DNA of 64,000 bases from Algoriphagus sp. Y33 (GTDB lineage Bacteria > Bacteroidota > Bacteroidia > Cytophagales > Cyclobacteriaceae). The stretch lies in the NCBI RefSeq assembly GCF_014838715.1, contig NZ_CP061947.1, forward strand, positions 1,860,001-1,924,000. The letters are read 5' to 3'. Position 1 is the stretch's first letter. Each line of letters opens with the position of its first letter. Positions 36,020 through 45,513 of the stretch are shown here, piece after piece. The notes below the pieces were generated by a model, which searched no databases, was not told the origin of the DNA, and saw nothing but the letters and a program-made list of their open reading frames with translations. The translations under genes were made by a program, and so were the position numbers.

Positions 36020-36596
36020 TCTGCTCATTGAATGTTGGCTTTTGGGCTCTCTTTTTGGCTTTTTGCCGCTTTCTCTGTCTTTTCTTTTGCTCTTTGCTTT
36101 TTACCAAAACCATACGTGCGGAGATCCCCACTTGCCCTCTATAAAATTCTTCCCGCCCTGCCAGATTGATATTGGGCTTATAATCGAGAGAAATGACAGT
36201 ATTCAATAAGGTAAGCTCCAAGCCTCCAATCAAATCCACCCCAGCAGTAGAATTTCCATAAGTATGCAGGATTTGTTTACTTTCCGGATCTTTTACAAAA
36301 CTCTCCTCTACGCCAAATGAGGGACCAATTCCATAGTAATAATTAAAGCGTTTGGAGATGATGGGGCGGTGCTTTTCCATCAAGAGAGAAAATGTTGTAT
36401 TGAGCTTGAAATCCGATTGTAAAATTCCTTCTAAGGTCAGTCCTTTCGTTATTCTTTGCTGAGCTGTAAGTCCAATAGTTCTGTACAGATTATTGTTGCC
36501 AAATCTAAGTCCCACAGCGGTTCCATAGCGCTGAGCGTGTGTGATGGTAAATGAAGTGAAAAAAATGATTGCAATGAGCGTAAGGCGTGCTTTCAT
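35991..36596 (-). CDS. Secreted or outer membrane beta-barrel-like hypothetical protein
   Basis: 201 aa with a signal peptide (MKARLTLIAIIFFTSFTITHA) and a body of alternating strands (QRYGTAVGLRFGNNNLYR, GLTLEGILQSD) like a small outer membrane beta-barrel. The C terminus is extremely basic (KEQKKRQRKRQKAKKRAQK), unusual for a barrel. Function unknown. It converges with the RNA methyltransferase gene, whose 3' end it overlaps. Confidence 0.65.
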   Translation of the reverse strand: MKARLTLIAIIFFTSFTITHAQRYGTAVGLRFGNNNLYRTIGLTAQQRITKGLTLEGILQSDFKLNTTFSLLMEKHRPIISKRFNYYYGIGPSFGVEESFVKDPESKQILHTYGNSTAGVDLIGGLELTLLNTVISLDYKPNINLAGREEFYRGQVGISARMVLVKSKEQKKRQRKRQKAKKRAQKPTFNEQINSIFQKKN

Positions 36597-36795
36597 AGGT
36601 TATTGTCAACAGAAATGACTGGTGTTCAATAACTATTCCAATCTTTCAATTTCATGTAGTCAAAAGGTATTTGATCCTGTTTCTCCGTGCGTGACACGAA
36701 CAAAAGCGATTGTCAAGACGGCGTTCGTGTTGTTGTATTTCAGTAAACGGGAATCCCTCTGCGCAATTCTTTGTACCCTCTGTGGCAAATAGACT

Positions 36796-36837
36796 TAAAA
36801 AAAATGCCCTCAAAAGTAAGTTTCCTATGAGGGCATT
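36796..36837 (-). terminator. Terminator of the cyclophilin gene
   Basis: On the minus strand, AATGCCCTCA and TGAGGGCATT pair perfectly (plus-strand arms 36828-36837 and 36803-36812), followed by a T run (the plus-strand A tract 36796-36804). It lies about 23 bp past the stop codon. Confidence 0.8.
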
Positions 36838-36859
36838 CGTAAGGGATACAAAGTCAAGA

Positions 36860-37297
36860 CTATAACTCAGAAACTACAATCTTCTCGATTTTATCCCCCG
36901 CTTTGATAGAGTCGATAACATCTAGTCCTTCCACTACTTTGCCGAAACAGGTGTGATTTCTGTCCAAATGGGCAGTATTGTCTCTGCTGTGGCATATAAA
37001 GAACTGAGATCCTCCTGTATTTCTACCGGCATGTGCCATAGAAAGTACACCGCGGTCATGGTATTGATTCTCGCCGTCTAGTTCACATTTGATGTGGTAC
37101 CCCGGTCCGCCGGTACCATTTCCTTTGGGGCAACCGCCCTGTATCACAAAATTTGGGATAACTCTATGGAAAGTCAATCCATCGTAAAAACCCTTATTGG
37201 CAAGGTCAATGAAATTCTGAACCGCAATCGGCGCATCCTTTTCATAAAACTCGACTTTCATTGTACCTTTTTCCGTAATCAATTCTGCTGTCTTCAT
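36860..37297 (-). CDS. Peptidylprolyl isomerase, cyclophilin type
   Basis: 145 aa, a single cyclophilin domain without signal peptide, so cytoplasmic. Characteristic residues are [21 protein letters not shown] (about 42-62), [17 protein letters not shown] and [15 protein letters not shown]. It speeds cis-trans isomerisation of proline peptide bonds. It has its own terminator and a -7-like element (37351-37358) and appears monocistronic. Confidence 0.92.
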   Translation of the reverse strand: MKTAELITEKGTMKVEFYEKDAPIAVQNFIDLANKGFYDGLTFHRVIPNFVIQGGCPKGNGTGGPGYHIKCELDGENQYHDRGVLSMAHAGRNTGGSQFFICHSRDNTAHLDRNHTCFGKVVEGLDVIDSIKAGDKIEKIVVSEL

Positions 37298-37350
37298 TTT
37301 TTCAGGTTTTCGTTATGTTCCAATCAGGAGCTTTTAAATGCTTAGCTCCG

Positions 37351-37358
37351 CAAAAATA
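37351..37358 (-). promoter_or_regulatory. Bacteroidota -7 element of the cyclophilin gene
   Basis: Minus-strand TATTTTTG fits TAnnTTTG and is followed by CGG, ~54 bp before the start codon. A TTTG stands 24 bp upstream of it (plus-strand CAAA at 37383-37386), a little far for the usual spacing. Confidence 0.4.
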
Positions 37359-37823
37359 TAATAATTAGGATAAGAATTAACACAAAAATTATACAAGAGA
37401 AGATTTTATGAACTCTTACTCTCCCTGTATGAATGGAGGGTTAGAGCCGTATTATGCTACGGCACGGCGCGCTGGTTATTGCAGCCATTCATTGCTGTTT
37501 TGAAGTTTACCATATACGCCGCGGCGGACTCTGTCTCCAAACATGCCGATTTTCTTGTGGTTAGTCCTTCCCGAAAAGGGACCGGGACAGGCACTACGGA
37601 TCCTCTAATGCAAAATCCGGGATGAAGAAAGATTTTTTTCGCAAATATCAATCTGTGAATATCCAAATCGATCTGTGTCAAAGTTTGTTTTACACCGGTT
37701 GACTATAGGAGAGTTAAATTATAGAAGTCCAAAAATTGGGATTCAAGTCTGTAAACCCCCATTTTTGTTGCCGTGAAAGTTGACATTGACTTTCCGCAAA
37801 GCATTTAAATACTTACAATCCGC
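37359..37823. other. Gene-free stretch
   Basis: About 465 bp without a supported gene. Small hairpins such as GCCGTATTATGCTACGGC (near 37447) look like eroded palindromic repeats. An ORF on the minus strand (37457-37681) lies across them and is not credible. Confidence 0.4.
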
Positions 37824-38078
37824 ATGTTCGAAGGACCTGATTATCCGAAATCCATAAAAGAAGAACTTTTTGAATCCTGGCTGGAAGAGGGTAGAGCCAG
37901 TATGATCAGTTACCATTTTATGCTGATTGTCTGGAATGTCTATGATGAAAAGTATAATCCTGTCTATGTGGAAAGCCGGGATGAGATAGAAAACTATGAG
38001 CTATATCCGGATGCGAAAGGTTCCGAAGCACTGATTGCAGTGTATGATTTATACTCAGAGAGTAGGGTAGCGATTTGA
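37824..38078 (+). CDS. Hypothetical small acidic protein
   Basis: 84 aa, soluble, acidic and aromatic-rich (WLEEGRASMISYHFMLIVWNVYDEKYNPVYVES, in part). Not recognised. No signal peptide. It is followed after ~100 bp by a bidirectional terminator shared with the converging glnS gene. Confidence 0.55.
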   Translation: MFEGPDYPKSIKEELFESWLEEGRASMISYHFMLIVWNVYDEKYNPVYVESRDEIENYELYPDAKGSEALIAVYDLYSESRVAI

Positions 38079-38176
38079 AATTTTATGCCCGTGTTCTCCT
38101 ATGCCGTTAATAAAAGCATCGTAGATTTACTTTTAGCACATGAATCCAGGTGTAGAGTTTTTGCTTATTAGGAATA

Positions 38177-38220
38177 AATAGGAAACGCCCGTTGAATAAA
38201 TCCATCGGGCGTTTCCTATT
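38177..38220. terminator. Bidirectional terminator between converging genes
   Basis: AATAGGAAACGCCCG (38177-38191) and CGGGCGTTTCCTATT (38206-38220) form a 15-bp perfect stem. It lies between the small acidic protein gene (plus) and glnS (minus) and can serve both. Confidence 0.8.
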
Positions 38221-38261
38221 TGCTGAAAAACTGAATAACGAGAGTTAACAACCGCGATTGC

Positions 38262-40313
38262 TCACTTGGAAATACTCCCGGCTTCCTTGGCCAGCTCCAC
38301 ATTACCATCTGCCAATCCCGATGCGATAAAGGAATCAATCTCAGAATTTCTCTCTTGACCTTTGTTCAACAACACACCCAGTACAATCATTGCCCCGATT
38401 CGGGTACCCACTTTTTTGGCAGCGGTTTGAAATAGAGGTTCCAATTCCTCGTAAGTCACCTCTTCAGCCAAGCGCGCTATATCCGCTCTGGCTGCTGCAA
38501 GTTTGTCTCCCGAAAGATTGGTGTATTTCTTGGCAATCTTCTGAATCTCATTCAAAGCAGATCGTTGGCCCTGAGGTTGTCCTCCTCCTTGATTTGCTTG
38601 CTTAGTTGGCTGATTGTTCTGCGCAACAGGAGCAGGCTGCTGCTTAGCCCAGGAATCACGTAAACCCACTGTTTTGTTGAATACAAGTTTGTCGGCTGTA
38701 GAATCTTTATCCACTGTGAAGTAACCTAGGCGTTGAAACTGAAATTTATCACCCAGTTTGGCTTCTTTCAGATACGGCTCCAGGTATGCCTCTTTGATGA
38801 CATTCAATGAATTAGGATTGACAAATTCCATAAAACTCTTGTCTTCGTGGCTGTCCGGAGCTTCGTCCAAGAAAAGTCGGTCATACTCCCGGACTTCCGC
38901 TTTGATGGCATGTTGGATAGAAACCCAGTGAAGTGTTCCTTTTACTTTTCGGGTGCTGGCTTCTGTTCCCGTTCCGGATCTTGAATCCAAGTCAGCCGTA
39001 CAATGGATTTCAATAATATTTCCGGCATCATCTTTCACCACAGATTCACCTTTGATGATGTAAGCGCTTTTCAACCGGACTTCATTTCCCAGGGTTAAGC
39101 GGAAAAACTTGCTTCCTGCTTCCTCTTTGAAATCTTCCCGCTCGATGTAGAGTTCGCCGGAAAACGGTAATTCATGCGTTCCCGAATTTGGATCTTCAGG
39201 ATTGTTTTCTGCGGAAAGAAGTTCAGTTTTTCCCTCCGGATAATTGGTAATCACCAATTTCACCGGGTCCAACACTGCCATCACACGGGTGGCGGTTTTA
39301 TTCAAATCCTCACGGATGCAGTATTCCAGTAATGAAACATCCGTCACGCTGTCGCGCTTGGAGATCCCGGAGAGATCAGAGAATTTACGGATGGATTCCG
39401 GTGTATAGCCTCTTCTTCGCAGACCGGAGATGGTCGGCATACGCGGATCATCCCAGCCAGAGACAGTTTTAGTCTGTACCAATTCAAGCAGTTTTCGCTT
39501 ACTCATCACCGTATAGCTGAGGTTTCTTCGGGCAAATTCCCGTTGCTTAGGCCTCAGTTTAGCAGGATCATAAATTTGGTCCAAAAACCAATCGTATAAT
39601 TCACGGTGCATTTTGAACTCCAGTGTACAAAGCGAATGTGAAACCTGCTCTATGTAATCTGACTCTCCGTGTGCCCAGTCATACATCGGGTAGATGCACC
39701 ATTCTGTACCTGTTCTGTGATGTGCCTTTCTCACAATTCTGTACAAAAGAGGATCACGCATCAGCATATTCGGCGAAGCCATATCGATTTTGGCGCGAAG
39801 CACATAGCTTCCCTGCTCAAATTCGCCGGCTTTCATCCGCCCGAATAAATCCAGATTTTCTTCCACAGATCGATCACGATAGGGACTAGCCACTCCCGGA
39901 GTGGTGGGCGTGCCTTTTTGCTCGGCCATAGCTGCGGCCGATTGTTGATCTACATAAGCCTTTCCTTCTTTGATCAGTTGAAGCGCCCAATCATACATTT
40001 GCTGGAAATAATCCGAAGAATAACATTCCTGAGCCCATTTGAAACCAAGCCATTGGATGTCGTTTTTGATGGCGTCTACATATTCCTGTTCTTCTTTGCT
40101 TGGATTGGTGTCGTCGAAACGAAGATTGACAGGAGCATCATGCTGCTCACCCAAGCCAAAATTCAGACAGATGGATGCGGCATGGCCTATATGTAGGTAA
40201 CCGTTCGGCTCCGGAGGAAAACGAAAGCGAAGTTTGTCCGGAGAAAAGCCTGCGGCCAAATCGTCAGCGATGATTTGTTCAATAAAATTTAGAGTTGCGG
40301 ATTCTTCAGTCAT
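38262..40313 (-). CDS. glnS: Glutamine--tRNA ligase with C-terminal YqeY-like domain
   Basis: 683 aa. The class I motifs are PPEPNGYLHIGHA (HIGH) near residue 30 and VMSKRKLLEL (KMSKS-like) near 268. The beta-barrel anticodon-binding region follows. The last ~120 residues, after a Gln-rich linker (APVAQNNQPTKQANQGGGQP), form a GatB/YqeY-like helical domain. This GlnRS/YqeY fusion is typical of Bacteroidota. It charges tRNA-Gln with glutamine; the added domain probably improves tRNA binding. Confidence 0.94.
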   Translation of the reverse strand: MTEESATLNFIEQIIADDLAAGFSPDKLRFRFPPEPNGYLHIGHAASICLNFGLGEQHDAPVNLRFDDTNPSKEEQEYVDAIKNDIQWLGFKWAQECYSSDYFQQMYDWALQLIKEGKAYVDQQSAAAMAEQKGTPTTPGVASPYRDRSVEENLDLFGRMKAGEFEQGSYVLRAKIDMASPNMLMRDPLLYRIVRKAHHRTGTEWCIYPMYDWAHGESDYIEQVSHSLCTLEFKMHRELYDWFLDQIYDPAKLRPKQREFARRNLSYTVMSKRKLLELVQTKTVSGWDDPRMPTISGLRRRGYTPESIRKFSDLSGISKRDSVTDVSLLEYCIREDLNKTATRVMAVLDPVKLVITNYPEGKTELLSAENNPEDPNSGTHELPFSGELYIEREDFKEEAGSKFFRLTLGNEVRLKSAYIIKGESVVKDDAGNIIEIHCTADLDSRSGTGTEASTRKVKGTLHWVSIQHAIKAEVREYDRLFLDEAPDSHEDKSFMEFVNPNSLNVIKEAYLEPYLKEAKLGDKFQFQRLGYFTVDKDSTADKLVFNKTVGLRDSWAKQQPAPVAQNNQPTKQANQGGGQPQGQRSALNEIQKIAKKYTNLSGDKLAAARADIARLAEEVTYEELEPLFQTAAKKVGTRIGAMIVLGVLLNKGQERNSEIDSFIASGLADGNVELAKEAGSISK

Positions 40314-40683
40314 AGATCAAAATTGAAAGTCAAAATTAAGTCAAATGGCTTGAAAAGCAATTAGGGATACGTGAATCGGGTTGATGGGTAGATGGAAAAT
40401 TCTGACTTCTTTTATTTACGATATGCGAATTACGATTTACGATGCATATTTCCTTGCTGGAGATCAATTAGGCTAATTTGCACTTGTTTGTGTATTGAAT
40501 AAGAAAGGAATTTTTATACTTAAGAAGCAAGTTTAACCTTTGAGGATTAAAGTAAGGGGCCCAAACTTGCAAATGCCGTAAATCCAAAATCGTGATTTGT
40601 CAATAAAGCACGAATTGACTTCATACATTTGAATTCCCTTTAAAGGCACAGCCTTTGATTCACTCGTCCAAAAAACTCCACAT
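40314..40683. other. Divergent promoter region between glnS and the GH3 gene
   Basis: 370 bp between divergent genes; no gene seen. A short phrase 'atttacgat' recurs near 40417 and 40433, similar to the tandem repeats near 53.35 kb. Confidence 0.4.
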
Positions 40684-42204
40684 ATGGCCATCATTGGAAA
40701 GCTTGTAAAAGCCGGTATAGACCTAACTTCAAAATTTCAAACGGAGGACGAAAGCCCTCAAAACGCTCAAGAAAATCAGCTTAGAGAACTTTTAACCCAA
40801 GCCAAGAACACCGCTTTCGGGAAATATTATGGTTTCGGAGAAATTTTGAAAGCTGAAGACCTTATTTCAGCTTACAGACAAGAGGTTCCCATTTTCAATT
40901 ACGACAACATGCACGAACAGTGGTGGTGCAGACAGGAGCGTTTGGAAGATATTACCTGGCCGGGCAAACCTGATTTTTTCGCTAGAAGCAGTGGTACCAC
41001 CGGTAAAAGCAGTAAGCGAATTCCCATTACCAAAGAGTTTTTGGCTTCCATGAGATCGGTCGGATCGTCTATGATCAACTCTCTTCACGAGTTTGACTTT
41101 CCCGAAACTCTATTTGAATCGGAGGTTTTAATGCTGAGCAGTTCTGCCAGTTTGGAAGACAACGAACAAGGCTTTAAAGAGGGGGAAATCTCAGGAATCA
41201 ATGTGAGTAATTTCCCCGGTTGGTTTGATATTTTCTACAGACCGGGGAAAGAAATAGCATCGATCAGTGACTGGGACGAGCGAGTTGAAGCCATTGCAGC
41301 GCAAGCTCCAAACTGGAATATTGGTGCCATTGCCGGGATCCCTTCTTGGGTGCTTTTGATGCTTCAACGGATTATAGCACGCCATGAATTGACTACTATT
41401 CATGAGATCTGGCCAAACTTTCAGGTATATGCCTCAGGAGGGGTTGCCTTCGAAACTTACCGGGAAGATTTTGAAGCGATTTGTAAAACTCCCGTTACCA
41501 TTTTAGACACTTACTTGGCCTCAGAAGGTTTTATTGCCTATACGGGCACACCGGACACGATGGCGATGAAACTGGCGTTAAGCCATGGCTATTTTTTCGA
41601 GTTTATTCCTTTCGATAAGCGCGGAATCACTGATTCGGGAGAGTTGCTAAGTGATCCGCTAGTATTGGGAATAGATGAAGTGGAAGTAGGGGAGGAATAT
41701 GTTCTATTGCTCAGCTCCTGTGCAGGTGCCTGGCGCTATACGATCGGAGATGTGGTTCGGTTTGAAAGTATGGAACCACCCCAAATTAAGATTACGGGCC
41801 GTACCAAATTCTTCCTCAATGTAGTAGGCTCTCAGCTTTCTGAGGAAAAGATGGATAAAGCTATTTTGGAATTGGCAGAATTATATGGCACCACCATTAA
41901 CGAATATATGGTGGGGGCAATTAAAAATGAGCATGGTGACTATATCCATCAGTGGGTGCTTGTCTCCGATATAAAGTCCGAAGGATTAGCGGACAAACTC
42001 GACGAATTGCTCAAATCAGCCAACAAAAATTACGCGGTAGCCCGGTCCAAAGCACTTAAAGGTATTTCCGTTAAAGTTATTTCCAAGGATCAGTATACCA
42101 ACTATTTATCCCAAACCAATAAAAAGGGAGGGCAGACTAAAACGCCTAAAGTCATGGTGGCTGAGAAAATGGAAAAGTTATTGAAAATTATAAATCAACC
42201 TTAG
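40684..42204 (+). CDS. GH3 family acyl-adenylate/amide synthetase-like protein
   Basis: 506 aa, the bacterial form of the GH3 (auxin-responsive promoter) family. Adenylate-forming motifs are visible: SSGTTGKSSKRIP (about 101-113), ASEGFIAYT (about 281-289) and the YTIGDVVRF hinge (about 355-363). Plant GH3 enzymes join amino acids to acyl acids via an adenylate. The bacterial substrate is unknown. It converges with the metalloprotease gene, overlapping by 17 bp. Confidence 0.88.
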   Translation: MAIIGKLVKAGIDLTSKFQTEDESPQNAQENQLRELLTQAKNTAFGKYYGFGEILKAEDLISAYRQEVPIFNYDNMHEQWWCRQERLEDITWPGKPDFFARSSGTTGKSSKRIPITKEFLASMRSVGSSMINSLHEFDFPETLFESEVLMLSSSASLEDNEQGFKEGEISGINVSNFPGWFDIFYRPGKEIASISDWDERVEAIAAQAPNWNIGAIAGIPSWVLLMLQRIIARHELTTIHEIWPNFQVYASGGVAFETYREDFEAICKTPVTILDTYLASEGFIAYTGTPDTMAMKLALSHGYFFEFIPFDKRGITDSGELLSDPLVLGIDEVEVGEEYVLLLSSCAGAWRYTIGDVVRFESMEPPQIKITGRTKFFLNVVGSQLSEEKMDKAILELAELYGTTINEYMVGAIKNEHGDYIHQWVLVSDIKSEGLADKLDELLKSANKNYAVARSKALKGISVKVISKDQYTNYLSQTNKKGGQTKTPKVMVAEKMEKLLKIINQP

Positions 42205-42853
42205 GCAAAATAGGCACTCGCTCATCGGGACAAAGCTCTGCTCCGCGCACTGACATATAGAATTTCTTAAGCTGATTTTGGTACACCGGAGAAATAAAGT
42301 CGTTTTCCATCAAGTACTTTTTGGTTGCTATAATTTCTTCTCTGAAGCCATGTCTGATAGCGATACTATCCGCTTCATGTTCCCGTTCGCGCTTGTATTT
42401 ATCAGAGAGGGAATACCGTACTCCATAGAGAACCATCCCCATATTTGAATGATTCTCATAATCCACAATATGCCCCAGTTCATGGGCAAACCATCCCCTA
42501 AGAACATCTTCAGGCAAATCCGAAATATTCAGATCTCCCGAGTCTAAGACCTTTTTGGCAACGTTTAATTTGTACCGACGCTTATTGCTGAAAATCTCTC
42601 TGAGATCGATCACAGGCTGGGCCTGCATGGTAGATGTACTTAAATCCATTTGAATCACTTCAAATCCATAGCGATGCAATGAATCATACCGTGTCCAAAC
42701 ATCCAAGAAAGCATTTCTGACTTTTGGGTTTATACCTTCGGAAAAGTTGGGGGATTCAGCCGGTGGGGAAGAAGCATTTTTGATGGCGTACGAAACCGCT
42801 CCCAAAACAGTGAGGATCACTGCTCCCGCAAAAACTTTGTGTTTAAACTGCAT
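42188..42853 (-). CDS. Membrane-anchored gluzincin-like metalloprotease
   Basis: 221 aa with an N-terminal membrane helix (residues ~8-24). HELGH at 124-128 is a zinc-binding HExxH motif, and EHEAD (158-162) is the downstream motif with the third ligand, as in M48-type enzymes. The protein is short, lacking the multi-span region of HtpX. The exported domain probably lies in the periplasm. It converges on the GH3 gene, which it overlaps by 17 bp. Confidence 0.78.
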   Translation of the reverse strand: MQFKHKVFAGAVILTVLGAVSYAIKNASSPPAESPNFSEGINPKVRNAFLDVWTRYDSLHRYGFEVIQMDLSTSTMQAQPVIDLREIFSNKRRYKLNVAKKVLDSGDLNISDLPEDVLRGWFAHELGHIVDYENHSNMGMVLYGVRYSLSDKYKREREHEADSIAIRHGFREEIIATKKYLMENDFISPVYQNQLKKFYMSVRGAELCPDERVPILPKVDL

Positions 42854-43169
42854 TGGGAATAAAGATGCAAAGAGTATACCGGCAGTAAGATCTTCGAAAT
42901 AAAGAGCAACATGAATGTGGTAAAGTGATAAGCAGATTTTGTGGATTTTTGAAAACTCGCTTGTATAGTGTATCGATTCAAGCTCTCTAAAAAAGTTCTA
43001 TAAATGAAAAACGAATACCATCTCGTTTTCATAATCAGCCCCATTTTCAATACACTAATTACCAATTTCTTGCCGCTAAAGGTGAAAAATCAAAAAAGCA
43101 TACCGCTAATACTATTGCCGGTTATTTTGCGAAAGATTTTTGCATATTTATGCATACAACTTAGCTCAG
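42854..43169. other. Divergent promoter region
   Basis: 316 bp upstream of both the metalloprotease and the serine hydrolase. No gene is supported. A TTTGCATATTTATGC string at about 43137 may be part of the plus-strand promoter. Confidence 0.35.
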
Positions 43170-44465
43170 ATGAAAATATTAGCGTTTTCGTTTTTCTTAC
43201 TTACTTCTGTGATGCAACTTGGATTTGCCCAACGGGAACTGATCCATGCCAAGCCGGCTACATTAGGATTTGATGAAGATTTCATCAGCCAAAAAGTGGA
43301 TTCAATTATGGAAATGGGCATCGACAGTTTGGCTTTTCCGGGAGCACAACTTTTGGTAGCGAAGAACGATACGGTTATTTTTCACAAAGCCTACGGTTAT
43401 CATACCTACGGCAACACTCAACCCGTCGCATTGAACGACTTATACGATTTAGCTTCGGTGACCAAAATTGCCGGGCCTTTGCCCGCCTTAATGAAGTTGG
43501 TGGACGAGGGGAAACTTGATCTGGACAAGCCTTTCAGTACCTATTGGGAACCTTGGAGAAACCGAAAAGACAAAAAAGAGCTTACACTCCGGGAGATTTT
43601 GGCACATCAGGCTGGTTTAGTCCCCTACATTGTGTTTTTGGAAAAGGTGGTTCGGAAAAATGGCAAGATCAAACCAAGATTTGTGCATAATACCTCCAAT
43701 AAACGATTTCAAGGGCAAGTATACGATGGGCTTTATATCAACAATCGGTTTGAACGGAAAATGAACCGAATCATTAACCGGTCCGAAGTCTCGGACGAAA
43801 AGAAATACCTGTATTCGGGACTCACTTTTTTGATTTTTCCCAGTTTGATCGAGCAACTCACGGGAACCGACTATCAAAGCTATTTGGAAGAGAATTTCTA
43901 TCAACGGTTAGGGGCTAATACCTTGGGATATCTACCCGAGGGAAAAAATTATGTAAATGCCATCGTCCCCACCGAAGTGGATTCCCTCTTAAGAAAAACC
44001 TTGGTAAAAGGATGGGTACACGACGAAAACGCAGCGCTTAAAGGAGGGGTTTCGGGGAATGCCGGGTTGTTCGGTACAGCCGATGATTTGGCCAAATTGA
44101 TGCTCTTTTATCAGAATTATGGCAGTGTGGATGGTCAGCAGCTTATTTCTGCCGAAACCGTGAAAGCGTTTACCGAGGTGCAGTTTCGCGAAAATGAAAA
44201 CCGCCGCGGTCTGGGTTTTGACAAACCTCTTTTGAATAATGCCGAGCTTCCCTTGGCAGAAGCTTATCCTTCGCCTTTGGCAAGTCCCGAAAGTTTTGGT
44301 CACTCCGGTTTTACGGGAACTTTTGTGTGGGCCGATCCCGAAAAAAAGCTCACGTTTATATTTCTATCCAACCGGGTGTATCCGTCCAGAAACCACCAGA
44401 ACTTGTATAATTTGAATATTCGAACAGCTTTGCAAGATGTTTTTTATCGGGCAGAACAGAACTAG
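43170..44465 (+). CDS. Serine hydrolase (beta-lactamase/class C-like family)
   Basis: 431 aa from the ATG at 43170, which yields a signal peptide (MKILAFSFFLLTSVMQLGFAQ); an upstream ATG at 43140 has no signal-like context. The active-site SxxK motif is Ser96-Val-Thr-Lys99 in DLASVTKIAGPL. Later motifs YSGLTF (Tyr-containing) and GHSGFTGT fit the DD-peptidase/beta-lactamase fold. Such exported enzymes hydrolyse esters or peptide-like substrates. No recycling genes adjoin. Confidence 0.88.
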   Translation: MKILAFSFFLLTSVMQLGFAQRELIHAKPATLGFDEDFISQKVDSIMEMGIDSLAFPGAQLLVAKNDTVIFHKAYGYHTYGNTQPVALNDLYDLASVTKIAGPLPALMKLVDEGKLDLDKPFSTYWEPWRNRKDKKELTLREILAHQAGLVPYIVFLEKVVRKNGKIKPRFVHNTSNKRFQGQVYDGLYINNRFERKMNRIINRSEVSDEKKYLYSGLTFLIFPSLIEQLTGTDYQSYLEENFYQRLGANTLGYLPEGKNYVNAIVPTEVDSLLRKTLVKGWVHDENAALKGGVSGNAGLFGTADDLAKLMLFYQNYGSVDGQQLISAETVKAFTEVQFRENENRRGLGFDKPLLNNAELPLAEAYPSPLASPESFGHSGFTGTFVWADPEKKLTFIFLSNRVYPSRNHQNLYNLNIRTALQDVFYRAEQN

Positions 44466-44618
44466 GTTTCTGATGTGAAAAAACCGGGAAATTTCTTTTA
44501 TAACCACCTATGTTGATCATGAACCTATATCGTAGGGTTTTCGATGCGAATAACCTTTGAGGTTTTTTACAGCGGAGTGATTTTTTTTAAACCGCAAAGG
44601 CGCGAAGGACACATGAGA

Positions 44619-44921
44619 TTACAAATCCCGAACAGCATGTAAATCAATATCTAAGGCTCTTTCCAATTGGGATATGGTTGATAAATTAAAATCAAATTCA
44701 CCTTTTACCATTTGGCCTACTTGCTGAGGAGTTAAACTCAGTGTATTGGCCAGATCGTTTTGATTCCAGCCTTTATCATCCAATGCATCCAGAATGCATA
44801 AAGCTATCTTTCTAGAACTCTTGAGCCATTCCTTGTTTTCTTTTCTAAAAACAACTTTCTCCTTCCAGTTGGAAGGGGGATTCTTTGCCGCTAAATCTAT
44901 CAATTTTTCTTCTGTCGACAT
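44619..44921 (-). CDS. XRE family helix-turn-helix protein
   Basis: 100 aa. The C-terminal half (residues ~38-100) is a helix-turn-helix of the XRE/HigA type (DKGWNQNDLANTLSLTPQQV, then ERALDIDLHAV). The N-terminal half is helical and charged. It begins 4 bp after the end of the 44926-45339 XRE gene on the same strand, so the two regulators are co-transcribed. No toxin partner is visible on that strand. Confidence 0.75.
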   Translation of the reverse strand: MSTEEKLIDLAAKNPPSNWKEKVVFRKENKEWLKSSRKIALCILDALDDKGWNQNDLANTLSLTPQQVGQMVKGEFDFNLSTISQLERALDIDLHAVRDL

Positions 44922-44925
44922 TCTA

Positions 44926-45339
44926 TTATTTCTTCATATTCTCCAGCATCGCCTGCAAGGTCAGGATCATATCATCCTTTTCCTTCAGCATACGCTCGTA
45001 CAGCTTTTTGTTCTCATCCATGGCTTCAAGCCATTTTTCAATTGGGTTAAAATGGAAGGTTGGATGAAAATTGTATCCGTTGGATTGATCATTAAAAGTA
45101 TTTGAGATAAAAGTAATCGCCTGTTCCTCATCAAAGTTCCTGATGGCTTCCACAGGAATCTTCAATGCATCAGCTATTTCTTGGAGCAGTGCTGTCTCGA
45201 TGCTTTCCTTTTGCTCGAGTAGGGAGATTTTCTTCTGGTTCCAGTCATCGCCCAATTCATAGGCCAGCGCTTCCTGTTTGATGCCCAGCATTTCCCTAAA
45301 ACGTTTCACATTTCGTCCTTCGTGTATCTTTGCTTCCAT
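44926..45339 (-). CDS. XRE family transcriptional regulator (paralogue of 16318-16734)
   Basis: 137 aa, closely similar to the 16318-16734 protein throughout: both have GRNVKRFREMLGIKQE, the WNQKKISLLEQKE stretch, NFDEEQA and a C-terminal YERMLKEKD coiled coil. It leads an operon with a second, shorter XRE gene. Both paralogues mark the edges of accessory islands. Likely a transcriptional repressor; target unknown. Confidence 0.8.
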   Translation of the reverse strand: MEAKIHEGRNVKRFREMLGIKQEALAYELGDDWNQKKISLLEQKESIETALLQEIADALKIPVEAIRNFDEEQAITFISNTFNDQSNGYNFHPTFHFNPIEKWLEAMDENKKLYERMLKEKDDMILTLQAMLENMKK

Positions 45340-45513
45340 TTGTTCAGATTTTATAATGATTAAAGTTAAGCCATATTTCCTAAATCAGCCTATTTCAAAA
45401 CGGAAGATGACGTCTAAAATACCCATTCTACCGGAATAAAATATCCAATCCTGGAATAGCAAACTAAGCCAGCTTAACTGATTATTGCCGTCTAACTCAT
45501 TGTACTTCAAGAT

